From Petrolisthes cinctipes (Eukaryota; Arthropoda; Malacostraca; Decapoda; Porcellanidae), in assembly GCA_033782935.1 (NCBI GenBank), contig JAWQEG010001313.1, positions 570,001 through 634,000 of the forward strand: a stretch of 64,000 nt of DNA, in the 5' to 3' direction. The position numbers and the translations under genes were made by a program. This document shows, one piece after another, positions 10,166-20,995 of the stretch. Numbering within the stretch: position 1 is the stretch's first letter; each line of letters starts with the position of its first letter. Under the pieces are notes generated by a model. That model saw only the letters and a program-made list of their open reading frames with translations. It was not told the origin of the DNA and searched no databases.

Positions 10166-12060
10166 AGATGGAATATTGATAGGTGAGAGGTGATGGGGGG
10201 CAGGGCAGGGGACTATGTAGCTGAGGTACTTTAAGTCTGCTTGGGGATTATACAACCCTACAAGGCCTCTCAGGCGAACCCTGAGGAATGTGAAGGAGAG
10301 AGAAAAATATTCACCATACCTGACTCTCTCGCTGATATCCTGACACTTTTTGGAGATGTAGATGAACCGGGATGTGACTGCAGACATCTTTACTTCAGCC
10401 AGTTCATGCTACAGTTTGAGGGCCTTGTTTACGACAAACAACTACTGCAGATTCATGTCCATAGAAAAGGAGAGCTTGACTCATGTGTCAATCGGGGCAA
10501 ACGCAGGAGAGTGAGACGAGGACCAGGAGTGGGTAGGGGTCGAAGCACCAGAGCAAGGCAAAGAAGACTGAGAGTTAAGTACGTCACACACAGCCGAAGT
10601 ATACTTGTCGGTCTTGGCAGTGAGAGGTATACAATCCACATTAGGAAATTCCTAGCATTCAGAAGAGGCGTCCACACATTGCTTGGTAGATGTGGATGAG
10701 ATGGATATCTGTAACCCATGCTGAGGAATGATTGAGAAGAGGGGGATATTGGGTAAGGGCTGCCAAGGCGGCCATTTGTCCTACTGTGAAAACTCGTTGT
10801 CTTCTGATATGTCTGAGTTGGCCTCCAGACTGGAAGCTACATCCGATAAACAGCTCTCCATCAGGCCAGGTAAGGCCTTGATGGGAAAACAAACAAACTC
10901 TTCAAAGTGCACAACAGTGACCACCTTAGAAACTGTTAGGCATCGCATCAGACAACAGATCAACAGCAAAACATGGAAGGTAGACAAGACCCTGAACACA
11001 CATACACACACACACATTACAGAACAAAATTCGAGAAAACAGACAATCAATAGAAACAATAACAGTATGAAATCCACAACACAGGACTAAGGAGGAAAGG
11101 AACATCTACACTCAACTAGAGCTGGAGTGATAATGTGATGTGAAGGTGGCAATCACCAGATGGATTGTCTGCAGACACACTTATAATGGCCAGGAATATG
11201 TAAATTATATTATCAGGTATGATAATCTTGAGAATCAACTTATAAAATTGTTAGTATGGTCATATTTTGTTACGTAAGGTTGTTATATCATCATAAGGAT
11301 ATTATATAATTTCCCTTTGTCAAACCAAAATAATTATAAGATACCAGCAGTTCCACCTGCCACCATTTGTCAAACGTCCAACACTGACATTAAATGGAAA
11401 TTCCAGTGAATGTTTACCTGAACACAGAGATAGTAGTGTCATTCATATGTATGGGACTTCGAGCTTCTTCTTTGTGAATATCTTCATATTCCTGGATGAC
11501 ATGTATCAAGTGATTTACTTACATATATAGGTGAATTTCCAAACTCACTAATGCGTCCAATAAAAAGAGAATGTTTCAGCTTATTTACATAATAAACCTA
11601 AGTTAATAATTCCCTAAGTTGTCACATGTGTAATACATATTGTAGTATGTATTGTAGTATGTATTCAGTCACCCCCCAAACTTCACACTGGTGACAGACA
11701 TACCCTGGCTGCACTCTCCGACTCTTCCCTCTCACCAATGAACGATTCGGAATTAATCAAGTTGTACGGGATTCACACCAAGGAAAAGAGGATTGACGAC
11801 GCTGACTATACCATCTATAAGTATCTTCAACACCACCGATATTCTTGCCTACGACTGTTAGTGCCAAAGGAGTCAAGTTTAGCCATAAGTGTCCAGGTCT
11901 TACACTCTCAGCATAATGACCGGGATAATTAAAGTCAAGAACTGTACACCATATTCCTCGTTCAATTACACAGATACCAACAACACCAGATAATCCAACC
12001 TCACTACAGAGAAGAGAGTTACTGATTACATAAGTTAGTACAACTCAGCGCTGGTCCCAA
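10166..12060. other. Unassigned sequence, several short frames
   Basis: The longest frame (10241-10699, 152 codons, Arg-rich C-terminal half) and a 120-codon frame at 10728-11090 have no recognised motif. A short (AC)n lies near 11003. The block follows the RTE relic and may be more decayed transposon. Confidence 0.5.
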
Positions 12061-12064
12061 GCCT

Positions 12065-12257
12065 GTATAAATGGGTAGAGTTGTATCATGGAAAGACATC
12101 CAGTGTATAAACCTATACCATATCAATATACTGATCACAATGAATGAAAATACCATACAGGATAAATGGGTAGAGTTGTATCATGGAAAGACATCCAGTG
12201 TATAAACCTACCAAATCAATATACTGATCACAATGAATGAAAATACCACACAGGATC
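12065..12257. repeat. About 95-bp direct repeat, 2 copies
   Basis: Two copies of a unit beginning ATAAATGGGTAGAGTTGTAT and ending in ACCACACAGGAT-like sequence, spaced about 95 bp apart. Confidence 0.9.
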
Positions 12258-12399
12258 CGTCAAGGTTCGAGTCAGCAACGACCCACACCGGTCCAGCATG
12301 GTACAGGTGGAAATTATGGTATTGGTGGACAAAAGAAGGGAAGAAGTAGAGGATGATAACAGCTCCAGAAAAAAGAGGAAAAGAAGGGATGGTAGACTA

Positions 12400-13613
12400 T
12401 AGAGGTGAGGGTGGGAACTTTGAATTTTGGCACAATGAATGGTAAAGGGAGAGAGGTGATGGAAAGGAGAAAGTTAAACGCATTGTGTGTATTCGTGTAT
12501 GTATGTATGTATGTGTGTATGTATGTATGTAGACGTGTGTGTGTGTATATGCATGTATGAAATTTAGCACACACAAAAAAAAGTGAGAGAGGTGGCCGAC
12601 GTGATGGAAAGGAGAAAGTTAAATGTATTGTGTGTACAGGAAACAAAATGCCAGGGAAGTAAAGTGAGGTTTATTAGGTTTATTAAGGGAGGTTTTAAGT
12701 TGTTTTACCCTGGTGTAAATGGCAGGAGGAACGGTGTTGGGATAGAAGTGAAGAAAATGCATATATAGAGTGTATTGGAGGTAATGAGGGTGTCGTACAG
12801 AATAATGAATTTGAAGATGGAAATTGAAGGAGTATTGATGAATGTCATCAGTAACGGTGATGACTGATGAGAGGTAATGAGTAGGTATGGAGTGGGAGGG
12901 TGGAAGACAGAGGGACAGTAACGGTGATGACTGATGAGAGGGTAATTAGTAGGTACGGAGTGGGAGGGTGGAAGACAGAGGGACAGTAACGGTGATGACT
13001 GATGAGAGGGTAATGAGTAGGTACGGAGTGGGAGGGTGGAAGACAGAGGGACAGATAATTGTTGATTTTTCATAATGTTAAAGTACAGATATGGCTGTAG
13101 TAAACACCTGCTTCAAAAAGAAGGCGAATAGGATTACATACAAGAGTGGTGGTAGGAGTACACAAGTAGACTATATCCTGTAGGAGATGCAAGTTGAAAG
13201 AATCAATTGATTGCAAAGTAGTGACAGGGAAGAGTATAACAATTCAACATAGGGTATTGGTTGGTAAGATGAGTCTGAAAGTGTAGGTGAAGATGAAAAT
13301 GAGGACTGAAGGAAGGATTATGTGTTGGAGACTAAAGGAGGGAGATTACATTACAAAAGTTAAGAGGGAGGTGAGCCAGGCTATGGATCAGCAGGAGGAC
13401 AGAAGGGCAGCTTTTTCTGAAGTGGTGAGGGAGAAAGCACAAAGGGTACTTGGAATGACATCGAGAAGGAAAGACAAAAGAACCGAAGGAGATTTGGTGG
13501 TGGAATAAAGAAGTACAATATTGTATAAGAAGCAAGCGAAAAAGAAATGGGACAGTCAAAGGGATAAAGAAAGTTTGCAAAGATACAAGGAGTGGCTGAG
13601 CAAAGCAAAGTGT
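12400..13613 (+). pseudogene. 5' half of an RTE-like LINE (endonuclease region)
   Basis: An apurinic-type endonuclease start is readable: VGTLNFGTMNGKGREVMERR, then KLNVLCVQETKCQGSKVRF (catalytic Glu in QET), then KLFYPGVNGRRNGVG. Farther on come GGRSTQVDYIL and the linker WRLKEGDYITKVKREVSQA before the RT domain, where the relic ends in an A-rich tract. The first 100 bp are duplicated around a GTAT-rich insert, and a 65-bp segment is tandemly triplicated. Many stops and shifts break it. It lies 3' of, and separate from, the RT relic at 9330-10165. Confidence 0.78.
12845..13058. repeat. About 65-bp tandem triplication inside the RTE relic
   Basis: Three copies of a unit containing AGTAACGGTGATGACTGATG and GAGTGGGAGGGTGGAAGAC. 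The repeated part corresponds to one segment of the endonuclease coding sequence, so the expansion arose after insertion or in a defective source copy. Confidence 0.92.
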
Positions 13614-13645
13614 TAAAAAAAAAAAAAAAAAAAAACACACACACC
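13614..13645. repeat. Poly(A) and (AC)n
   Basis: About 19 A residues followed by CACACACACACC at the junction between two LINE relics. Confidence 0.95.
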
Positions 13646-14530
13646 CAGATATGATCCACAAAACCGAATGCTTTTCTGAAGTCAATGAAGCTCATTGCCA
13701 CAGATGTCTTCTCCTTCTCTAAGTTTTGGTAGATATAAACAAGAAAGCTAATTAAACAGTGTGTCGTGGAGGATGTTTTTACATTGCCAAACTGCAGAGT
13801 CTGTCAGGTGTTTAATTTGTGCATAGAGTCACTCAAAAACAAAGTCTCCACTTTTGAGAGTAGGGATGATGGTGATGGCATCTGGTCTAGGCTCAGTGAC
13901 GGATTTAGGTGAGGGAGGTTTGGGTATAGGGGTAACATAGTAAATATTTCAGTCTGAAGGACATTCGCTTTGTTGTAATCGAGCAGAGGGGTTTGGCGAG
14001 TTCAGGTGTAAATTTTTTGTAAATATTGAAGTGGATGATCATCTATATCTGAGGTTAAATAGTTTTCGTGAGACTTAAAAATATTTGGGGAGCTTCGTGT
14101 AGTCAAGCGAAGGGAGGGTCTGACAGATGGTGGAGAAGTGATTGTTCATTTTGTCACTGGATTCAGAGTGAGAGAAATGGGGGACACAGGGGATGGTGGA
14201 AAAATTATTTGATAGTCCACACAGTTGTATAATTTTGGAAAACAATTGAAGATTATTTGTTTGTTTTAAATTGTTAATATTTACTTGGGTTATGGTTTTT
14301 CTTTGCCTAGATAATTTCTCTGATTACTTTATTTCTGAGTCGTTTGAACCTGTTTATGTTTGTGTAGAGTCGAGGTGATAACAAAATTATTCCACTTGGT
14401 GTATAAGTCTGTCTCAGTGATGACTTCAGTCCAGGGGTAGCAGGTGATTCACTGACCTTAAGGCTGAGTTAGGTGTGGTCATAATGACAGGGGATTGGTG
14501 GAGTATAGTGGTGGGTATAGGTGACCACAG
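13646..14530 (-). pseudogene. Reverse transcriptase relic of another LINE
   Basis: On the minus strand, across frameshifts, the order is KRLRNKVIREI, a DELAKPL-like linker, VTPIPKPPSPKSVTEPRP, FGNVKTSSTTHCLISFLVYI and MSFIDFRKAFGFVDH (RT motif A). The block ending SSTTH then IDFxKAFxxVDH is typical of the Jockey/CR1/L2-type RT group. The 3' half of the RT is missing at the A-tract. Multiple stops make it a dead fragment. Confidence 0.7.
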
Positions 14531-14983
14531 AACAGAACAATGTGTGCTGCGTCCCAGGGGCGGGAAGGGTTGGGGGGACTGAGGTAAAGCTGGTTACCAA
14601 AATGTCAGTCAACACTAGGTCTAAGGTAATGTTGCCTGTTATGAAAATTTCTTGTCACGACCGCCCTAGCCGACCTCGATTAACAACAACTTTCACACAA
14701 AACTTTCACACGGGCTTTCGTATATTTACTTACGAGTTCGAAGTTAACTCCCTAACTAAACAAATTAATATTAATTATTTTAGTCGCTCATTGTAGAATT
14801 ATTTATAATAATATGTAGTGATAGTGATATTGACGTGTATAAATAAGTTGTCGTCATCTATTGGGGCAGAAGAGAAGCTCCGGTACCAATATCACCAAGA
14901 AGCTTCACTGTCTCATCTAGTGAGACCCCCAATAATCTCGGGGCCTCGCAAGAGTCACGGGCTACTGACAGCCTACAGTCCCG
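14531..14983. other. Unassigned sequence
   Basis: No recognised motif; short open frames only. Confidence 0.5.
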
Positions 14984-15880
14984 AGGTACAGTCGCGAGCT
15001 GATGGGATGGAGACACGAGTTCACTCATCATGTGGTCATTTCTACCTGACGAGTTATGGAGGGAGGGAGGAAGGGAGAGAGAGAGAGGAACAGATGGGGG
15101 GAGGTTATGGAGGGGCTGGTGGAGTGTTGCCACTTCTGACTGATATAGAACTATCGCACCATCCACTGAAAGTTTCATTCGAAGCATTCACTGGTGAGAG
15201 GGAGAAACGAGAAGGAGGAATGAAGGTGGTTGGGGATGAATGTATGAGCGACGTGAGTGAAGATATTGCAGGATGAATTGAATTAGTTGTGTATACGAAT
15301 TAGACGGACATAGGCCGGGATATGTAATAACTGATTAATGTTTTCGAGTTGAATATATAACTGATATTATTTCGCCACACTAAACTGATCACCATTGTAA
15401 ACTGTGTGAGTGTTAGCTTAATAGTTTAAAGTATTAAAAACATTGTTATCCATCTCATAATTTTGTGTAAAATTAATTATTGTTGAAACACATTTATCAT
15501 TGAGTATGGCAATTTCACTAAATATGTCAAGTTCTATAGACACCCATCCCATCTGATGTCATTACAGATCTGATATCGAACAATACTGTTATATGAGAGT
15601 ACCCTTAAAAGTATGATGACCATGCTAAAATTCAATACAGAGCTTTGTCAATGCGAACACCATCTCCAATGGTCTCTTCGCCCAAAGTCAACCATAAACC
15701 ATTAAGTTAAAGAAAGACCCACAGCCACGGTTATTGGCGTCTATCTTGCTCTTTCTCCCTCCACCAGCCCCTCCATACCCTCCCTTCTTCCTCTCAAACT
15801 CTTCCATAACTCGTCAGGTAGAAGCGACCCCATGATGAGTGTGCTCGTGTATCCATCCCATCAGCTCGCGACTGTACATT
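14984..15880. repeat. Inverted repeat pair, arms about 125-140 bp
   Basis: Left arm 14984-15125 and right arm about 15757-15880 are inverse copies sharing TACAGTCGCGAGCTGATGGG, ACCTGACGAGTTATGGA and TATGGAGGGGCTGGTGGAG. The 630-bp spacer is AT-rich without a gene. The arm end resembles the TGTACAGTCGCG at about 17143, so this may be a dispersed fold-back family. Confidence 0.85.
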
Positions 15881-17059
15881 CAAATCTGTTACTAATCAAA
15901 CTCTCTTTCATCGTATTTTTTTTTTTTTTTTTTTACTCTCTATACTTCCCTGCTGATATTCAATTAACACTGATCTGCCCTAATGACACTACACATGGTA
16001 TGGTTAAAGGCTATTATAAAGCAGCAGATTCATATGAAATATGATCCAAGAGAATCGTTACATTGCCTATACTCTTCCCAAACCTGGAAGGTATCTCGGG
16101 CAAGGGCAGCTAATTGGCGCGCTGTTGCCACATTTATACCAAAATAAAGCTTTTCAGGTATGACGGTCACTGACCGACCTGACCCAAACATGTGACCTTC
16201 ACCCCGCACCCGCCTTAATGACAAAACAATGGCAACGTCTCATATGTGGTGCGGAAATAAACGCCACATGATTTATATAAACACTTATTTTTTTCTAGTA
16301 GAATTAACGAATTCTGTACAGCACATAATTATGTTAACATATGTAATATATAATGTGTATCTGATGCAAAACAAAAATCTGAATAGTGTTAAATGTAATC
16401 ATTTGTTGTTTATGGTTTTGATGTTTGGCATATCAGCATTAATCACCAGCCACGCCGTAGAGCTCTTCCAGGTTTGGGAAGAGCATAGTAAACATCATTG
16501 CTTGAAAACATGACCCTCTCTTCCACTTTTCCACATATATCATATAATGTCGACATATTTATCAGTTGTTTCATAAAAAGTTATACTATTAAGTTTAATC
16601 AATGATACTGTAATTCAAACATCCTTATCTGATAATTTGGTTCCTCCATATCTTGATCATGAAATCCTGCTACCTACATCTTCCATTCTATATCTTATCC
16701 TTCTGGCATGTACAGTGATTTTTTTTTTTTGTATTCCATAAGAATGGTCTATCGACATTATACTGTGTTATCTCGTCTTGAAAACAATATTTTAACTGCT
16801 CCTTCACAGCCTCAACATAGCAACAACGCTTACCCCTCATTAATGTGTGAATCATCAGCATAGGTTTACCTTACAAACACACAACTACAAGCACCTAGCT
16901 CAACACATTAATTTTAAGTTGATTTATTTATGTTCTAATGCATTAATGTTCATTTATGTATACCATGTGCCAATGTCTTGATGGCGATTTATTGTGTTAA
17001 TATATTTAAGCATTTATTGTTCATTAAGTATTTATTGTTAATTTCCTAGTTTCTCTATG
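15881..17059. other. AT-rich sequence with a short inverted repeat
   Basis: A poly(T) run lies at 15918-15933. CTCTTCCCAAACCTGGAAG at about 16070 has its inverse at about 16467, some 390 bp apart, bounding an AT-rich interior. No gene is recognised. Confidence 0.55.
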
Positions 17060-17250
17060 AAAATGCCAAGTATTGTAAATCTGTGGCCCACAATAATGGT
17101 GATATCTGGGGATAGATAAATTCGGTAGCGGACTGAGCGAATGTACAGTCGCGGCCATAATTCCCTTTCCACCCTCTAGGTGGGTAAGTGTAGAAGTGAC
17201 AACGTCGCTCCTCTGACCTGTCAAACCTCGACCTCACTCCTCTCTCACTA
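17060..17250 (-). repeat. Dispersed repeat, inverse of 19845-20000
   Basis: The reverse complement shares GAGGGTGGAAAGGGAATTATG and a GCGACGNTGTCAC segment with 19880-19960, at roughly 75-80 % by eye. Confidence 0.7.
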
Positions 17251-17698
17251 CCTTTTCCCTCCCTTCCTTTCTTTCTTCCTTTCCTATGTGTACTCTCCTT
17301 GTCTCTCTTTTTCATCTGTTTATCTATCTTTCTAATAATCTCAGTCTTTCTCCTATCCCAGTTATCTCTCATTCATTCAGAAGGGAAGAAGGAAAAGAGT
17401 TTAAAGTGTGTGAGTCACAAAAGAGGAACTGAAATTCTACCATCTCCTTTCTTTATCTCTTCTTCCTCCTTTCCTTTCCTATGTATAATGATAAGCACAG
17501 CACTCTTAAGGAGTAGCCCCCCTCCCTCCCTCGTTTCCTACACCTGTTTTCTGTTCTAGCCTTTCCTTCCTTTATTTCCTCATACACGTAATTTCTCTCT
17601 CCTCTCTCTTTTACCTAGCCATTCCCCACCCGAATCTCTTCTGTTCCCGTCCCCTCACCACACTTTTGAAATGCATATTGTTTGTTCCAACTAACTAT

Positions 17699-17748
<50 letters not shown>
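17251..17748. repeat. Pyrimidine-rich tract and (GA)n
   Basis: TTCCTTTC-rich sequence followed by about 24 GA units at 17701-17748. Confidence 0.85.
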
Positions 17749-17749
<1 letters not shown>

Positions 17750-18579
17750 GGTTACCGTCACACCAGACATACAGATGAACACACACCCAGGGCCCATTAA
17801 CACAAGACCTGATTTATTTCTCGCTTCCTTCCCGCTTTCCCTTCATTGCATATATCTTTCTTTCTTATTGTTTTATTATGTTCCATACATTTCCCTCCCT
17901 TTCTTGTACTATTGTTGGTAAGTGGTGTAGCCACCAACTATAAGTTGTGCTGCTACCTAAAGAAGGCTCCTGTGTAAGGGCCACTGTCAGGGTTTCTCCA
18001 CTACACTTCTCAGCTTCTGGAGCTAGTGTCTATAACTCTCTTAAAGAAGTGCTCAAGGAAGAGAGAGATGCGGTGAATAGTTCCTTATGATTTAATGTCA
18101 AAAAATAGTTAACAGTATATACAATTCTCTGCGTACTTGACGTTAACAAAGCTAAGAGTATTTGGTTATGGTATTAAATGTATAATACATATGTTGTATA
18201 CATGAAATTTTGCAAGAGTATGCAGACAATGATATTACACAAAATGGCAAAGAGAATATGCTGAAAGAATTTGCATAGGCTATCTGCATGAAGGAATGTA
18301 ATGGTAAATGAATCACAATACAGGGCTGGTAGATAATTAGAGAATGGTTACACACTCAATCAAAGAAAATCGACCTATTTTATGGTACACTACACTATCG
18401 CACCAACAAAGAAAAGGGACAACAGTCATGCTGTGAGTGAGAGAATATGAGATGGGGAATAATAGATGAAAGTGTATGACAAAAAAAAACAAAAAAAAAC
18501 AGAGATATGCAAACGACGATAAGCGGTAGGGTAATGAGAGATTAGTCTGGTCCAGGTGCAGTGGTCACCATATGATTTG
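17749..18579. other. Unassigned sequence
   Basis: No ORF, repeat arm or exon recognised. Confidence 0.5.
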
Positions 18580-18614
18580 TGCATCACCATGGAGGTAGTA
18601 TAGCTCCATGTGCG

Positions 18615-18618
<4 letters not shown>
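18580..18618. mobile_element. 23-bp remnant of the hAT-like MITE with 8-bp flank repeat
   Basis: CATGGAGGTAGTATAG plus CTCCATG (18588-18610) joins the two termini of the element at 19038-19274. It is flanked by TGCATCAC and TGCGTCAC, an 8-bp near-duplication with one mismatch. This looks like an internally deleted copy. (AC)n follows at 18616-18652. Confidence 0.55.
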
Positions 18619-18653
<35 letters not shown>

Positions 18654-19029
18654 AAAACACAAGTGTGTGTGGCTAAGTCATGATGCATATTGGAGTGACA
18701 TTCACACTCCCATGTTGAACCTGTAGCTGTCCACAGTCTCCAATTAATTCCTTCAACAAACAATGCAACCAGAGAGAGGGGAGGGATTTCTTCCTTCATT
18801 CCCTACTTCCCTTCCCCTTTCTCACACACACGAAAACACTTGTCTTTCTTGGTCATACACTTTCATCCCCTTTTTCCCATCTCATAATCTCTCGCTCACA
18901 GTATGTCTTATGTCCCTTTTCCTTTCATGTTTTTATTATTAACTGAGTGAAAATGTGAGGATAAAAAATTATGAGTGATGTGTTCACTTTGTTCGCTAGC
19001 CACTACGTCAACTCCCTAAGGGGCCGTTA

Positions 19030-19282
19030 CTTGAAACCATGGAGGTAGAATAGGTGGAGGCGCCAGTAGGACCTGATTTGTGAAGCCACCAATCTGTCAT
19101 TTCCGGCGCCTTCAAGATGGCACATACCTTTGTATGTCAGGTCAGAAGTCCACTTTTACTGAAACATATCTTGGTGTCAGCCATATTGAAGGCGCCGAAA
19201 ATGACAGTTCGGCGGCTTCATTTTACTCTCCTGGATTAGTGAGCCATGGCGACTCCACCTATACTACCTCCATGCTTGAAAC
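19030..19282. mobile_element. hAT-like MITE, 237 bp, 8-bp target duplication
   Basis: The element at 19038-19274 is a long imperfect palindrome with arms of about 105 bp and termini CATGGAGGTAGNATAGGTGG. It is flanked by perfect CTTGAAAC (19030-19037 and 19275-19282). An 8-bp duplication and CA-starting termini fit a non-autonomous hAT-type element. The interior carries no ORF. Other superfamilies with 8-bp duplications are not excluded. Confidence 0.82.
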
Positions 19283-19610
19283 ACACTCTACACTTCATCC
19301 TCTCCTTTTCACCACCCTACCCTTCCCTACTATTTTCTTTCTCTCTGATGGTAGAAATGAGTGGTAGATTGAAACATATGAAGAAAGGAAAGGGAAAGAA
19401 ACGGGAACAAGAATGAGGAAAGAAAGAAAGATGAAAGGCTTGGAATAAGAAAGAAAAGAGAGGTTTAATTAATGAAGCCCTGGAGCTTCGACGGGTAGGA
19501 GCAAAAATGATAGACTTGTAGTCTATCATCCTTGGGTAGGAGAGGGGAGAGAAAGAGGAATGTTACTAGGGAATGCAGGAAGAATCATTCCCTTAATAAT
19601 TAATATATTA
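19283..19610. other. Pyrimidine then purine-rich sequence
   Basis: Nothing recognised; GAAAGGAAAG-type composition from 19380. Confidence 0.55.
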
Positions 19611-19806
<196 letters not shown>

Positions 19807-19844
19807 GTCCCTCTGTCCGATCTAATAATAATGAGAGAGAGAGA

Positions 19845-20000
19845 GAGGTATGGACAGAGAGTAGTCTCAGGTCACTACGATTGACAGATCTCAGGTGCGA
19901 CGATGTCACATCTACATATAGGGGCCGAGAGGGTGGAAAGGGAATTATGACCACGACTGAAAACTTATTGTACGAGGTTGGGGTTCGGATTGAACTCTGC
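19845..20000 (+). repeat. Dispersed repeat copy
   Basis: Inverse relative of 17060-17250, sharing GAGGGTGGAAAGGGAATTATG. Confidence 0.7.
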
Positions 20001-20102
20001 GCGAGAATTTCTAACCATGTGTTATTTTCAGATAGATTGGTGTGGTTGGATGAGGATGAAGGAAGACCATCCACGCCATTTCTCTCTCTCTACTACACCT
20101 AC

Positions 20103-20165
20103 GGTACCTCCTTGGTATGGGTCGTAAGACCTTTCAAAGTGCTACTTGTCCTTGTAACTCCTTGT

Positions 20166-20170
<5 letters not shown>
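20103..20170 (+). mobile_element. CR1 LINE 3'-terminal fragment
   Basis: Plus-strand sequence matching the last ~70 bp of the CR1 element at 20853-25945 (inverse): GGTACCTCC, GTATGGGTCGTAAG and a terminal CCTTGTAACTCCTTGTAAC. It is followed directly by (CT)n. It is an extremely 5'-truncated insertion. Confidence 0.7.
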
Positions 20171-20690
<520 letters not shown>

Positions 20691-20995
20691 CTAATAAACC
20701 TAACACCAATAAAAAATAACTCAATAAAAACACTAATTACAATAACACTAAAAATAACTTCAATAACAACAATAATAACCACTAACAGTACTATTAACAT
20801 TTGTAATTATTATTATTATTGTTAGTAGTAGTAGTAGTAGTAGTAATAGTAATTACAAGGAGTTACAAGGAAAAGAAGTACCCTAGGGGACCTTACGATC
20901 CATACAAAGAGGGTACCTGTGGGTTTAGTTGCGCAAGTAGGCGACTGTCCTCGAATGTGTCATGTGAAACCATCAAGGAACACTCGCACAACGGC

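Noticed and set aside
10241..10699. 152-codon ORF as a host gene
   Set aside because: No recognised motif, no splice context, and it follows a decayed RTE relic; kept only as unassigned sequence.
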